From assembly GCA_003344405.1 (NCBI GenBank), contig NOWV01000234.1, forward strand, positions 36,509 through 100,508: a stretch of 64,000 nucleotides of DNA, given 5' to 3'. This stretch comes from Trichoplax sp. H2. Taxonomy: Eukaryota > Placozoa > Uniplacotomia > Trichoplacea. The notes beneath the pieces were generated by a model, which saw nothing but the letters and a program-made list of their open reading frames with translations, had not been told where the DNA came from and did not search any database. Position numbers and translations under genes: made by a program. Of this stretch, positions 25,480-37,500 are shown one piece after another. Numbering within the stretch: the first letter of the stretch is position 1; every line of letters begins with the position of its first letter.

Positions 25480-27085
25480 AATGCCCCATGCAAGACTGGA
25501 GCTCATCTCCATGACCACGGTTTGCAGGAGAGGCAAAGGCTGCAATCGACTCTGTCCAATTCCATCTACATGTACAGTAGAAGGAATAGAGTAGAGTATG
25601 CAAGACTGGAGCTCATCTCCATGACCACCGTTTCCAACTCCATACTACAGTAGAAGGAATAGAGTAGAGTATGCAAGACTGGAGCTCATCTCCATGACCA
25701 CGGTTTGCAGGAGAGGCAAAGGCTGCAATCGACTCTGTCCAATTCCATCTACATACAGTAGAAGGAATAGAGTAGAGTATGCAAGACTGGAGCTCATCTC
25801 CATGACCACCGACCGTTTGCAGGAGAGGCAAAGGCTGCAATCAAGTCTGTCCAACTCCATAGCTAAAGGAGAAGGAATAGAGTAGAGTATGCAAGACTGG
25901 AGCTCATCTCCATGACCACCGACCGTTTGCAGGAGAGGCAAAGGCTGCAATCGAGTCTGTCCAACTCCATAGCTAAAGGAAAGGGAATAGAGTAGAGTAT
26001 GCAAGACTGGAGCTCATCTCCATGACCACCGACCGTTTGCAGGAGAGGCAAAGGCTGCAATCGAGTCTGTCCAACTCCATAGCTAAAGGAGAAGGAATAG
26101 AGTAGAGTATGCAAGACTGGNNNNNNNNNNNNNNNNNNNNGCAATCGACTCTGTCCAATTCCAACTCCATACTACAGTAGAAGGAATAGAGTAGAGTATG
26201 CAAGACTGGAGGTCATCTCCATGGCCATCGTTTCCAACTCCATACTACAGTAGAAGGAATAGAGTAGAGTATGCAAGACTGGAGCTCATCTCCATGGCCA
26301 TCGTTTCCAACTCCATACTACAGTAGAAGGAATAGAGTAGAGTATGCAAGACTGGAGCTCATCTCCATGGCCACCGTTTGTAGGAGAGGCAAAGGCTGCA
26401 ATCGACTCTGTCCAACTCCATACTACAGGAGAAGGAATAGAGTAGAGTATGCAAGACTGGAGCTCATCTCCATGACCACCGTTTGTAGGAGAGGCAAAGG
26501 CTGCAATCGACTCTGTCCAACTCCATACTACAGTAGAAGGAATAGAGTAGAGTATGCAAGACTGGAGCTCATCTCCATGACCACCGTTTGTAGGAGAGGC
26601 AAAGGCTGCAATTGACTCTGTCCAACTCCATACTACAGGAGAAGGAATAGAGTAGAGTATGCAAGACTGGAGCTCATCTCCATGACCACCGTTTGTAGGA
26701 GAGGCAAAGGCTGCAATCGACTCTGTCCAACTCCATACTACAGGAGAAGGAATAGAGTAGAGTATGCAAGACTGGAGCTCATCTCCATGACCACGGTTTG
26801 CAGGAGAGGCAAAGGCTGCAATCGACTCTGTCCAACTCCATCTACACGTACAGTAGAAGGAATAGAGTAGAGTATGCAAGACTGGAACTCATCTCCATGA
26901 CCACCGTTTACAGGAGAGGCAAAGGCTGCAATCGACTCTGTCCATCTGCATACTACAGGAGAAGGAATAGAGTAGAGTATGCAAGACTGGAGCTCATCTC
27001 CATGACCACCGTTTACAGGAGAGGCAAAGGCTGCAATCGACTCTGTCCATCTCCATACTAGAGGATATAGCTGCAGGAGAAGGAA
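25480..27085. repeat. 105-bp minisatellite array with 73-bp deletion variants
   Basis: The unit is 105 bp (for example from 26406 to 26511) and contains GGAATAGAGTAGAGTATGCAAG, ACTGGAGCTCATCTCCATGACC and GGAGAGGCAAAGGCTGCAAT. Several units near 26200-26347 repeat at 73 bp because the 32-base GCAGGAGAGGCAAAGG... block is missing. Since 105 is divisible by three, several frames stay open for many units on both strands. The translated products are repeat shadows, not proteins. A run of Ns (26121-26140) lies inside, so the copy number is unreliable. Confidence 0.95.
26121..26140. other. Assembly gap (20 Ns)
   Basis: Twenty consecutive Ns fall within the 105-bp array. The round size suggests a placeholder, so the true length between flanks is unknown. 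Confidence 0.99.
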
Positions 27086-27840
27086 TAGAGAAGAGTATTT
27101 GCCTATTTTTGGACCACTGATCCAGTATACAATCCTGTTTGTCGCTTGATTTTCCATACAAATAGCAATTACACTCTGCTGTGTTTCAGCTACACTAGGA
27201 CCAAGCCAGGCCCAAGCCAAGCTGGCGCGTCCGTCCTCTTTCCTTCTGTCGGTCAAGATCATACAAGCTATCTGCCAGCGCTAACATGAGATGAAAGTGG
27301 TCAAGCTATCCTATAGGCTAGTATACAATCAAGAATATCCTGTTACAAATCACTGTTATCGCTACTACTGTTTGAGTTCAAATGGAACAGCGCTACCTCC
27401 AGTATCCAACAGCTCGCCAGCGTTGGCCATCCACGTCCAAAAGGCAAAATTGGCCAGCAAGGAAGGCCAAAATTGATTTGCAATTGCTTTTCCTTTTGCT
27501 TTAATCCATTGCAAATCAGCCATCAGCATCCTATTGGACTTGATTGCATCGTCGATACCTTCCTCTGTGCTGTTGGAACCTGTGAAATTACTTTTTGGAG
27601 CGGCAACGCTGTTGTCATTGCTACATTGGGTAGGTGTCTTTTTCTTCTTCTTTTCCTCTTTCTTGTCCATCCATGTTGTTTCTTCCTTCCTTTTCTAATG
27701 GCGGAAAGATTGGCTTACCACTTGGACCTACAAGGGATGGATTTAGCTATTACGGCTGTTTTCGATCCTTGTTGCTTCCATTACTTTCCTCATGTTTGAA
27801 CTGGATCGATCGTAGTGTTGCCTACTGCTAGTAGATAGGT
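27063..27840. repeat. Duplicated block, copy A
   Basis: Starting at the end of the 105-bp array (GAGGATATAGCTGCAGGAGAAGG), this block is repeated with high identity at about 28463-29340. The shared order is array end, GTATTTGCCTATTTTTGGACC, the TTTCCTTCTGTCGGTCAAGATC stretch, a minus-strand open frame, then the TTACGGCT...CTGCTAGTAGATAGG unit. Copy B contains about 100 extra bases near 28700-28775. Confidence 0.85.
27365..27670 (-). CDS. Hypothetical 101-residue protein, duplicated (copy A)
   Basis: This is an ATG-started open frame on the minus strand. It has a Lys/Glu-rich start (MDKKEEKKKKK), then SNDNSVAAPKSNFTGSNST, then a hydrophobic/aromatic end (FWPSLLANFAFW). A second copy lies at 28798-29142. 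I do not recognise the family. Differences between the two copies are mostly amino-acid-changing (for example K to R, E to G, S to C, E to K), so conservation gives no sign of selection for a protein. It may be a first exon of an unknown gene or a chance open frame in duplicated DNA. Confidence 0.25.
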   Translation of the reverse strand: MDKKEEKKKKKTPTQCSNDNSVAAPKSNFTGSNSTEEGIDDAIKSNRMLMADLQWIKAKGKAIANQFWPSLLANFAFWTWMANAGELLDTGGSAVPFELKQ

Positions 27841-28253
27841 TGCCATTGGGGGGCTGATATTGTCCATCTTTTTCCTCGATCTTGTCCATCCTTATTGCTT
27901 TGATTTCTTCCTTCTCTAATGGCGGAAAAACTGGCCTACCACTTTGACTTACAGCGATGGATTCCGATGTATTTTCGATCCTTATTGCTTCCATTACTTT
28001 CTTCATGTTGCACTGGATCGATATCGATCGCAGTGTTGCTTACTGCTAGTAGATAGGTTGCCATGGGGGGGATCATACTGTCCATCCTTGTTACTTTGAT
28101 TTCTTCCTTCTCCAATGGCGGAAAGATTGGCCTACCACTTGGACCTACAAGGGATGGATTTAGCTTTTACGGCTATGGGTCCATTACTTTCTTCATGTTG
28201 AACTGGATCGATATAATAGGATAGCGATGACAGTGTTTACTACTGCTAGTAGA

Positions 28254-28273
28254 NNNNNNNNNNNNNNNNNNNN
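28254..28273. other. Assembly gap (20 Ns)
   Basis: Twenty Ns separate a unit of the ~220-bp repeat from renewed 105-bp minisatellite sequence. Because both flanks are repetitive, the join and the neighbouring duplication may be assembly artefacts. Confidence 0.99.
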
Positions 28274-28480
28274 TATGCAAGACTGGAGCTCATCTCCATG
28301 ACCACCGACCGTTTGCAGGAGAGGCAAAGGCTGCAATCGAGTCTGTCCAACTCCATAGCTAAAGGAGAAGGAATAGAGTAGAGTATGCAAGACTGGAGCT
28401 CATCTCCATGACCACCGTTTGCAGTAGAGGCAAAGGCTGCAATCGACTCTGTCCAACTCCATACTAGAGGATATACCTGC
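28274..28480. repeat. Second patch of the 105-bp minisatellite
   Basis: After the gap, about two units of the same 105-bp repeat seen at 25480-27085 reappear. They run into GAGGATATACCTGCAGGAG, the same transition that begins the duplicated block at 27063. Confidence 0.9.
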
Positions 28481-29340
28481 AGGAGAAGGAATAGAGAAGA
28501 GTATTTGCCTATTTTTGGACCACTGATCCACTATACAATCCTGTTTGTCGCTTGATTTCCATACAAATAGCACTTACACTCTGCTGTGTTTCAGCCACAC
28601 CATGACGTGGCCAGGCCAAAGCCAAGCTGGCGCGTCCGTCCTCTTTCCTTCTGTCTGTCAAGATCATACAAGCTATCTACCAGCGCTAACATGGGATGAA
28701 AGTGGATAGAAATCCTGTACAAGGGATCCTATTGAGGGTTGGTCGTGGATAGCACTCCAATCATCCTATAGGCTAGTATACAATCAAGAACATCCTCTTA
28801 CAAATCACTCTTATCGCCACTACTGTTTGAGTTCAAGTGCAACAGCGCTACCTCTAGTATCCAACAGCTCGCCAGCGTTGGCCATCCACGTCCGTTGGCC
28901 GTCGTCGTCCAAAAGGCAAAATTGGCCAGCAAGGAAGGCCAAAATCGACTTTTAATTGCTTTTCCTTTTGCTTTAATCCATTGCAAATCAGCCATCAGCA
29001 TCCTATTGGACTTGATTGCATCGTCGATACCTTTTTCTGTGCTGTTGGAACCTGTGAAATTACTTTTTGGAGCGGCAACGCAGTTGTCATTGCTACATTG
29101 GGTAGGTGTCTTTTTCTTCTTCTTTTCCCCTCTCTTGTCCATCCATGTTGCTTTGCATTTCTTCCTTCCTTTTCTAATGGCGGAAAGATTGGCCTACCAC
29201 TTTGACTTACAGCGATGGATTCCACTTTTACGGCTATTTTCGATCCTTGTTGCTTCCATTACTTTCTTCATGTTGAACTGGATCGACATCGATCGCAGTG
29301 TTGGCTACTGCTAATAGATAGGTTGCCATGGGGGGGGGGG
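28463..29340. repeat. Duplicated block, copy B
   Basis: This is a near-identical direct repeat of 27063-27840, offset by about 1.4 kb, with about 100 additional bases near 28700-28775. It includes the second copy of the Lys-rich open frame. Confidence 0.85.
28798..29142 (-). CDS. Hypothetical protein, duplicated (copy B)
   Basis: This is the paralogue of the open frame at 27365-27670. It keeps the Lys-rich start, the SNFTGSNST core and the IKSNRMLMADLQWIKAKGKAI segment, and then diverges after FAFWT because of a small insertion. No family is recognised. The same doubt applies as for copy A. Confidence 0.25.
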   Translation of the reverse strand: MDKRGEKKKKKTPTQCSNDNCVAAPKSNFTGSNSTEKGIDDAIKSNRMLMADLQWIKAKGKAIKSRFWPSLLANFAFWTTTANGRGWPTLASCWILEVALLHLNSNSSGDKSDL

Positions 29341-30229
29341 GCTGCTGATATTTTCCAACTTTTTCCTCTATCTTGCCCATCCTTGTTGCATTGATTTCTT
29401 CCTTCTCCAATGGCGGAAAGATTGGCCTACCACTTGGACCTACAAGGGATGGATTCAGCTTTTACGGCTATGGGTTGATTACTTTCTTCATGTTGAACTG
29501 GATCGATATAATAGGATAGCGATGACAGTGTTGCCTACTGCTAGTAGATAGGTTGCCATTGGGGGGCTGATATTGTCCATCTTTTTCCTCGATCTTGTCC
29601 ATCCTTGTTGCTTTGATTTCTTCCTTCTCCAATAGCGGAAAGATTGGCCTACCACTTGGACCTACAAGTTATATATTTAGCTTTTACGGCTATGGGTTGA
29701 TTACTTTCTTCATGTTGAACTGGATCGATATCGATCGCAGTGTTGCCTACTGCTAGTAGATAGGTTGCCATTGGGGGGATCATACTGTCCATCCTTGTTA
29801 CTTTGATTTCTTCCTTCTCCAATGGCGGAAAGATTGGCTTACCACTTGGATCTACAAGGGATGGATTTAGCTTTTACGGCTATGGGTTGATTACTTTCTT
29901 CATGTTGAACTGGATCGATATAATAGGATAGCGATGACAGTGTTTACTACTGCTAGTAGAGACGCGTAGGTTTGTTGCCATGAATTGTTGATGAGAAGGA
30001 GGAGGAGGAGGAGGATATCCACTTGAAAGTAATCCATTGCACAGTCTTTCAAGGCTTTCTTTTCAATCATACAATCTTGGCCATGAATTCATGACATTGG
30101 ATTGAGAGCAGAGTCCAAACGCTTTGAGCGATCTTCCTCTACCTTTCTGACGACAGGATGGACATGTTGATTAACTCGAGCTCGGTTAAATTGATTGCTG
30201 ATGCTGTAGTCTAGCCAAACAGAATGCAA

Positions 30230-30590
30230 GAAAGGATTGTAGTTTAGACGACAACAGTCCATTCGTTTTCTCCTCCTCACCAATGCCCTTCTGTCTCATC
30301 CTTGGCAAGAATAAAACCTCCATTCCATGATCCATCTTTTTATCCATAGCACTTTTTAGCTGTGTCTCTTTAGACGACAACAGTCTATTTTTTTCCTCCT
30401 CACCAATTCCCTTCTGTCTCATCCTTGGCAAGAATAAAACCTCTGTTCCATTCTCCATCTGTTATCCATAGCACTTTTTAGCTGTCTTTCTTGAGACGAC
30501 AACAGTCCATTCTTTTTCTCCTCCTCACCAATGCCCTTCTGTCTCATCCTTGGTAAAAGGAAAACCTCCATTCCATGATCCCTTCTTTCT
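30230..30590. repeat. Three-copy ~124-bp tandem repeat
   Basis: CAATGCCCTTCTGTCTCATCC recurs near 30281, 30404 and 30529, each followed by TTGGCAAGAATAAAACCTCC and later GACGACAACAGTC. The minus-strand frames repeat a motif around MRQKGIGEEEK, but they are simply the unit translated. The array continues the repetitive stretch upstream of the INPP4-family gene. Confidence 0.85.
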
Positions 30591-30759
30591 TCTTGGATCC
30601 ACTCACTTTTGAGCTCTTTTACTCTTTCAACTCGTTTGAACTGACTGTATCAGTTGGATAGGGGGTCTTTAGCAACATGTTCTTCTCATTTTCAAGCCTA
30701 GAACAGGCCAAGTGAGAAGAAGGATGACCAACCTAGGCACAGACATACACGTAGACTGC

Positions 30760-31090
30760 ATGAAAAATCAAATCGGCCTTCATCAATCCCTTTACACTAA
30801 ATCTACAACCTTTCTCATCACATACATCATATACGCTTTAAATTAAGACTGCATGCAAAATTAAATCAGCCTGCATCAACTCCTTTACTCTGGGTCTACA
30901 AGTTTTCTCATGCAAAATTAAATCAGCCTGCATCAACTACTTTACTCTACCTTGTTGCGGCAGGCGTCTACAGCCTTTCTCATAACATACGCTCGCCTAG
31001 AATGCAAACGAAAATCCAATCAGCCTGCATTAACCACTTTACTTTCCCTTTTTTTTTGGCGGCGTCTACAGGCTTTCTCATCACGTTAGG
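30760..31090. repeat. Degenerate ~70-100 bp tandem repeat
   Basis: About four diverged copies share GCATGCAAAATTAAATCAGCC, TGCATCAACTCCTTTACT and TCTACAAGTTTTCTCATCAC. They are non-coding. The remaining ~490 bases before the gene start at 31583 contain nothing I can name beyond presumed promoter sequence. Confidence 0.65.
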
Positions 31091-31582
31091 AGAAATTATT
31101 GAAGCCAACCATTGCCTCAAGTGATTGCCCATGGCTGGTACCACGCCATGATCACTCCATTGCAATCCATCTCCACTGGTAGCCCAACGATTGCATTATT
31201 TGTGCAAGGAATCCATCTCCTCCATCTTCTTCTTGCTCTTTCAACTGCTGCCATTACCACCGTCGACAAGTTGATTCCATTGCTGGTACAAGATTGAGAC
31301 AAAATTGCCTATTGCATTCAGGTAAGCATCAAACAGTTCATGCATTATTAATGGCTTTTCCACCTTGAAGTTGGCTTTGTATCCTTGCATACCCTAGCCA
31401 TCTTGCTCAATCTTCTTCCACTTTGCTTAGAATATTGGCAGCTTGCTTGTCCACCACAAAACCAATCCGCTCATTAGCCACATTTTCCTATTTCATGTGT
31501 GTCCATTCTCTATCAAGCTGTTGCTTTCAACCTTGAACAATCCTTCCTTTTTTGAACTGCTGGTATTAATCCATCCTTCATG

Positions 31583-34500
31583 ATGCGTTTCAATGAGAAA
31601 GAATTAACAAGCCTTGCCTTGTCGACATCGGTCCGATTCGATAAAGAAGGCTGCTTATACATGTACGATCGTGAAGGCAAATATCTCAAGCGGACAGAAG
31701 GTAAGTTCGGCAATCATGTTGTCGCTTGTTCTACTGCTTGTTTTTTCTTTTCGCAAGCTGAGTTATGGTTGAGCAAGACCACTGTGGATTCCTTAGCAAT
31801 CGTTTCAATCATGGCTTTCCCCGCTTGAGTAGACTGTCACAAAGATCCAACAACTAGACAGTACAAAATGGCATGAAAAGAGTGCCTAGCTACTGTCTTG
31901 TAGTTTTTTTTCTCTTTCCGTCGTTGATGCTATTGGATCTTTGTCCCACTAATGGCTTTCATTGTATCTTCTTACTCTTTTAACTTGTGTGATGGATGTT
32001 CTTTTTTCTTGTCCTGTATTTTGCGGTGTTATTTTGTTGATGTGGATGATGGCGGCGGTGTTGATCTCTTGCTTTCATCAACTGGTTTCTCCTGTCTCTT
32101 TCATTTTGGGTGTAATGATGGCGTTTTCACACTTTCTTGACAGTCTTTCTCCTAGCTTATTGACCTTCATCATGGCGTTTTCATGCTTTCTTGACAGTCT
32201 TTTCCCTCTCGCCTATTTTATTTTCGCCCTGACGATGGCGCTTTCATGCTTTCTTGATCGTCTTTTCTTGTAGTTTGTTTTCCCTAACGATAGCGTTTTC
32301 ATGCTTTCTTGACCATCTTCTCTCTTGTACTGTATAATTCGTCCTGATGATGGCGTTTTCATGCTTTCTTCACCATCTTCTCTCTTGTACTGTATAATTC
32401 GTCCTGATGATGGCGTTTTCATGCTTTCTTGATCGCCTTCTCTCGTGTATGTAATTCCCTCTCCCTGATGATAGTATCTTCATACTTTCTTAGCCATCTT
32501 CTCTCCCATCTTATTCGCTATGATGATGGCATCTTCATACTTTCTTAGCCATCTTCTCTCCCATCTTATTCGCTATGATGATGGCATCTTCATATTTTCT
32601 TAGCCATCTTCTCTCCCATCTTATTCGCTATGATGATGGCATCTTCATACTTTCTTAGCCATCTTCTCTCCCATCTTATTCGCTATGATGATGGCATCTT
32701 CATACTTTCTCGACCATCTTCTCTCCAATCTTATTCGCTATGATGATGGTGTTTGCACGCTTTTCTTGACATGATTAGGCAGTATTTTTATTCGCCATGA
32801 TGATGGCCATTTTCCTTTCTTGCTTGCTGCCTTTCTACCCTAGCCTCCCTGTGTCGTATTTTGTTGCTTGGATGATGGCGTTTCCATGATTAGTATCTTC
32901 CTTGTAAAGTACAGTAGGTTACTCAGCCTAAAGATGGCGATTTCAATTTCTTTTCACGCCTTCTTTATCCCTGCTGCCTCCCTAGCGAGTATTTGCCTTA
33001 CTTGGATGATGGCGTTGAATACTTTCTTAACAGCATTCTCCTGTCTAGCATTTTGCTCATCCTAATGATGGCGATATTTCTTTCTTTCATGCTTTTTTTT
33101 TAAGACAGTATCCTCCTTCTGCTCTAATGGCGCTTTCTTCTACTGTACACTGTACAGTATTTTATGTTTTCCTCCTTCATTTTACTCATGCTGATGATGG
33201 CTATCTCTGTCTTATTATTATTTAAAATAGCCCATGATCCATGGTCATGATTGCTATCTTACAATCTCTTCTTATTTTGACTACTATGTTCCATTTTCGT
33301 CTGTTATTGATTTATCCATCCTGATGATGAGTTATTCTATTTTCTATCATAGGTTTTATTGAACGATTATTTCGACTTAAAGGCAATATCCTACTGTATT
33401 TTCGATCCACCAAACGGGTAAGAACATGGCGATAAATGTATAGTATAGTGATTTTTATTTTCAACACCAATCATCCATGTCCATCTCCGTTGAATCCTGC
33501 ATCCTCCTTCGATACTCTTAAAGTATTGTAAGATAGCTTAGCATGATATAAGACATGAAATCAATCGTCCTCTTTCTCCCTTTTTTTTAAAAGCGATTTC
33601 GTCCTCTATCCAATAGAGAACTGTATTCAATGTGAACATTTTATTCCATCTTTTCACTTATCATTTTTTATTGGTTTATTTGGGGGGGAGGAAACTGGCT
33701 CCATCGACTCATCACTACTTTCAAAATGAAAACATTTTCCATCCATGCCTAGCAAAGTGATGATGATGATGGAATCAGTTTCCATCTCGCTATCCAATCA
33801 CTCTGATTTCATGCTAGATTGATTTTGACTTGGTTTCCATTCTCTTGTACGAGGATTGAACAGAAAGTTGTCAAGGCTAATTACAATGGTTGTCAATTTT
33901 ATTAGTATCCTTTTGAATGTTGTGCATGGCCATGGATCGCTTGGCAATTTAAAACCATAGCGATCCAGGCCATCATCATTTTGATTTGCATGGGTCGATA
34001 GACAAGATGGTGATCTATTCTGTCCAATGCAATCGATTCTCAGCTGGCTAGCCTTCTATTTCCATGGAGGTGGTTAATTATCAACGACAGAAAGCGTGGG
34101 ATTATTCGTCACCTTTGTGTTATTTTCCAACAATTTTTTATTTTCTATTCTATACTGTATTAATTAACCCAAATGAATGAATGAATTATAATGAGCTAGA
34201 CAACATAGTACAACATCTATTTCCCTAACAACGGGCAGGATGAGAATGGCTAGGTTAAGATGAAATAGTATAAGCCTATTTGGATGGGTTGGAGAAATAT
34301 TAACTAACTGTACAATGAAGAGTAAGGACTTCTTCCGCGGTCACAATCCTATTCTCCTGAATGAGGAGATTAATTGACTTACTGCTTCCTGTACAATGTC
34401 ATCATCAACATGCTAAGTGACGACATTATAGCTTTCCTACAAGGAAAGCTATAATGTCTTAACAGTGTCGATAGGAGTTTAATGCCAACAAGTTGAAGAA

Positions 34501-37500
34501 AACTCCAGCGACGGTAGAATGTCATCCTTGATCTTGTTAGGGACGACGACGAGAATAGTCTTCACCATAGACTACTCGAGACAGAATATTATCCCTTACT
34601 CTTACCTTATCAGAGGAAAGGGATCAAAAATTGCAGTTTAACGGTAACCATATTCCTTAAGTCGTCTCTGCCTTAACATTATAGATCGACGAGAACAGTC
34701 TCCCGTCTTGAACAAAATGCTATCCTATTTTAATATTATACGCTTCGATAGGAGCTTGATGAGAAAAATGGATAGACTCTGTCATTTCATCATCGACTTT
34801 CCAAGTGACGAGAAGATCTCGTCTTGAAGGAAATGCCATCCTATTTTACTACAGTAGTATACGCTTCGATAGGAGCTTGATAGAAAGTGTTTTGCTATGT
34901 TAATTTCATCATCGACTTTCCTACTGACGAGAAACGTCTCGCCTTCATGGGACAGGCCATCATGTCAATATGAGACAAGTGGACCAGAGTAGAAATCAGT
35001 TTGATTGCAAACACTTTGATAAAAGCTCATTCAGATGATCCTGCTATGATCAGACTTTTCCTACTACAAGAATATTCTCACGCTGGATTGAAAATAAAAT
35101 TGACTACTAGCTTGGATACCAAGTATTTTGAGGTAACAGCTCAATATAACGGCGATGGCCTTGCGTTAGGAAAAATGGAATGACTGTACAATGGAAAAAT
35201 GAACTTTTATAATCCTAAATGCAATAGTTTGGCTTTCGCCAACGAAATGGACTTGCTATTGACAGCCAAACCAATGCCAACAACTCTCAAAATGGGAATA
35301 ACCATTAGGAAAGGAAATATTGTTGACAATGGACAACCCATGTTGATGGCAACGCCTTGTGTAACGATTCAATGACTGTTTAAACATGGACTTACTTAGC
35401 AGGAATAGCTTGGCTTTGAAGATTGGAAAAAATGTTGACAATCAACTTTATGCTTGCTCTACCATTGACAAAAGTTAATTACTAACGTATAGCTAGAGAT
35501 GAGCATAAACCGATAATTTAATCCATTACAGGAGACTACTCTCATACGATTGCCAATAGCATGCTCACCCACTTTTCCAGCAGTCAACGCGATAGTGTTG
35601 ACAAAGATCATGCCTACTAAGTTCAGAAAAGCTTCATGACGCTAGACAGTAGTCTGGGAATTTTCTTCATTAATAAAATAATATATCCATGTTTACAAAT
35701 AAAATACCAACTGCCTTCACAAAAGGCCTTAATTACTCTCTCTACATCAAGCTGATGATATTGACTATGCAAATATTCTACTACGACACAATTACTCGTA
35801 TGTTTATAAATGCAATGGCTACCAATGCCATTCGTATTCCTTTGTAAAAGTCTTAACTTATTCTACAATCATACTAATGAGAGTTACTAGGCAATATTCT
35901 GCCATGATGTAATTGTGTTTACAAGTACAATTGGTATTCCTTTCACAAAGTTTGAAGTTACTCTACAATCACACTAATGATCATGATGGCTACTAGGGAC
36001 TATTCTTCCATTCAAAAATAATGTTTACAAGTGCAAGATGCCTACTCCGTTCAGCTTTTACATAAGGAATGGCGGTCAATATGTCATCGTGATACGTAAT
36101 CCTTTCAGAAAAAGTCTTAATCTACTCTACAATCATACTGATGATAGTTGCAGAATATTATACCCAAATGCTCATAGCTTGGAATAGGATTGGTAACCCT
36201 TTCAGGAAGGATTTAGTTATTCTTCAATCACACTAAGAATAGTTATTAGGAAATATTACACAATTGCAGAATCATGTTTATTAATGACAGTTACTCGGCA
36301 ATATTCTGTCATTAGAGGATAATGTTTACAAGTACGATGCCATTACAAAACCTCCATGACACTAAAAATAGACTGTGATAACAGTTGTTCAGGGAATATT
36401 CTTCATTAGAGAACAATTTCAATACGATGTTAAAGACTTTCTAATTCGAGAACGAAGGAATGACTTATCCTACTAGCAGCCTGCAATAACTCTTGCTACA
36501 ACTAGTCTAACATCCGAGAATGATACAATGGCTACAGACGAGTAGAATCAGAGAAGACTTGCATAGAGGCTCAATAACTCTACAAACTGGCAATGAGGAA
36601 TGAGGTGTTTTGGAATACATGAACTCTATCATTCAAAAATGTTGGGACAGCTATAAAATTCATTGCCCACTACTTTGGAAAGGCTGCATGACTCTATAAG
36701 CGAACTAGGATAAGGATGGCTTCAATTTTTAGATTGGAATGACTGCTATTAGAGAATATCCTACTATTGCATAATGATTCAATAACTAAAACTTACAGTA
36801 AATGCCTACGCTTTCATCAAGCTCCAATACTCTACAAGTTGATAACTTTGGTCACTACTTTGGTTATGTTTTGATCTCAATGTCAAATGGAAGACCGCCA
36901 TAACATCATTTGGCGAAATCATCGTTGTTATGTGGGCGGTGCTACAAATCAACTTGTTTACACAGTCCATCCGAACCATCTTCGCTAGTGACTTCCGCTT
37001 TTACACGCTACTCCTTGACTATGGATCTACTGGATAAAGTCATGATTGTTGTTGTGATGTTGACATTATTCTTTAATTCAATGATTTTTAGTCAGCCGGT
37101 CAATGCATTTGTAAGTAATGGCAAAGACATTGAGCACAACACAATGTAGTAACCCAAAGTTTTTCGACTGTCAGTGATGGATGAATCATCATAATTTTAA
37201 TCCCTTCTATCCATGAACCCATGCTTGCCTTTAATCTCTATTATTCATCGTCAATAGCGATTGAAAGCCTACGGTTAGATAGTATTGTTTATTCAATTGG
37301 GAATCTATTGGTAGCTATTGTTGTCTTAATCAATGACATAAGGAGAACACTACTATTGATTAGATTAGAGGCTTGAATTAAAATTACTATTTTAAATCTC
37401 AATCTGATCTCCATCGATAACTGATCGAATGGTGATAACGAGAATAAAGATTCAAGGATGCCATTGAAAATTTTATAATACAATATGTTGTTCTAGTTGT

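Larger units (their letters stand above)
27830..30000. repeat. ~210-230 bp tandem units spanning both duplicate blocks
   Basis: Repeated units share GGTTGCCATTGGGGGGCTGA (or GGGGGGATCATACTG), TTGATTTCTTCCTTCTCCAATGG, GATTGGCCTACCACTTGGAC and CTTCATGTTGAACTGGATCG. Copies begin near 27836, 28056, 29320, 29550 and 29763. Copy near 29330 carries a run of 12 Gs. No protein-coding content is convincing. Confidence 0.85.

Noticed and set aside
25364-27262. Many long open frames on both strands (for example 26286-26879)
   Set aside because: They are translations of the 105-bp tandem unit, whose length is a multiple of three.
32213-32422. Minus-strand frame with repeated [16 protein letters not shown]
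   Set aside because: It is the translated 60-bp intronic repeat of the INPP4-family gene.
36910-37149. Small frame with a hydrophobic segment in INPP4 intron 2
   Set aside because: There is no homology, no supported start and no splice context; composition alone is not enough.
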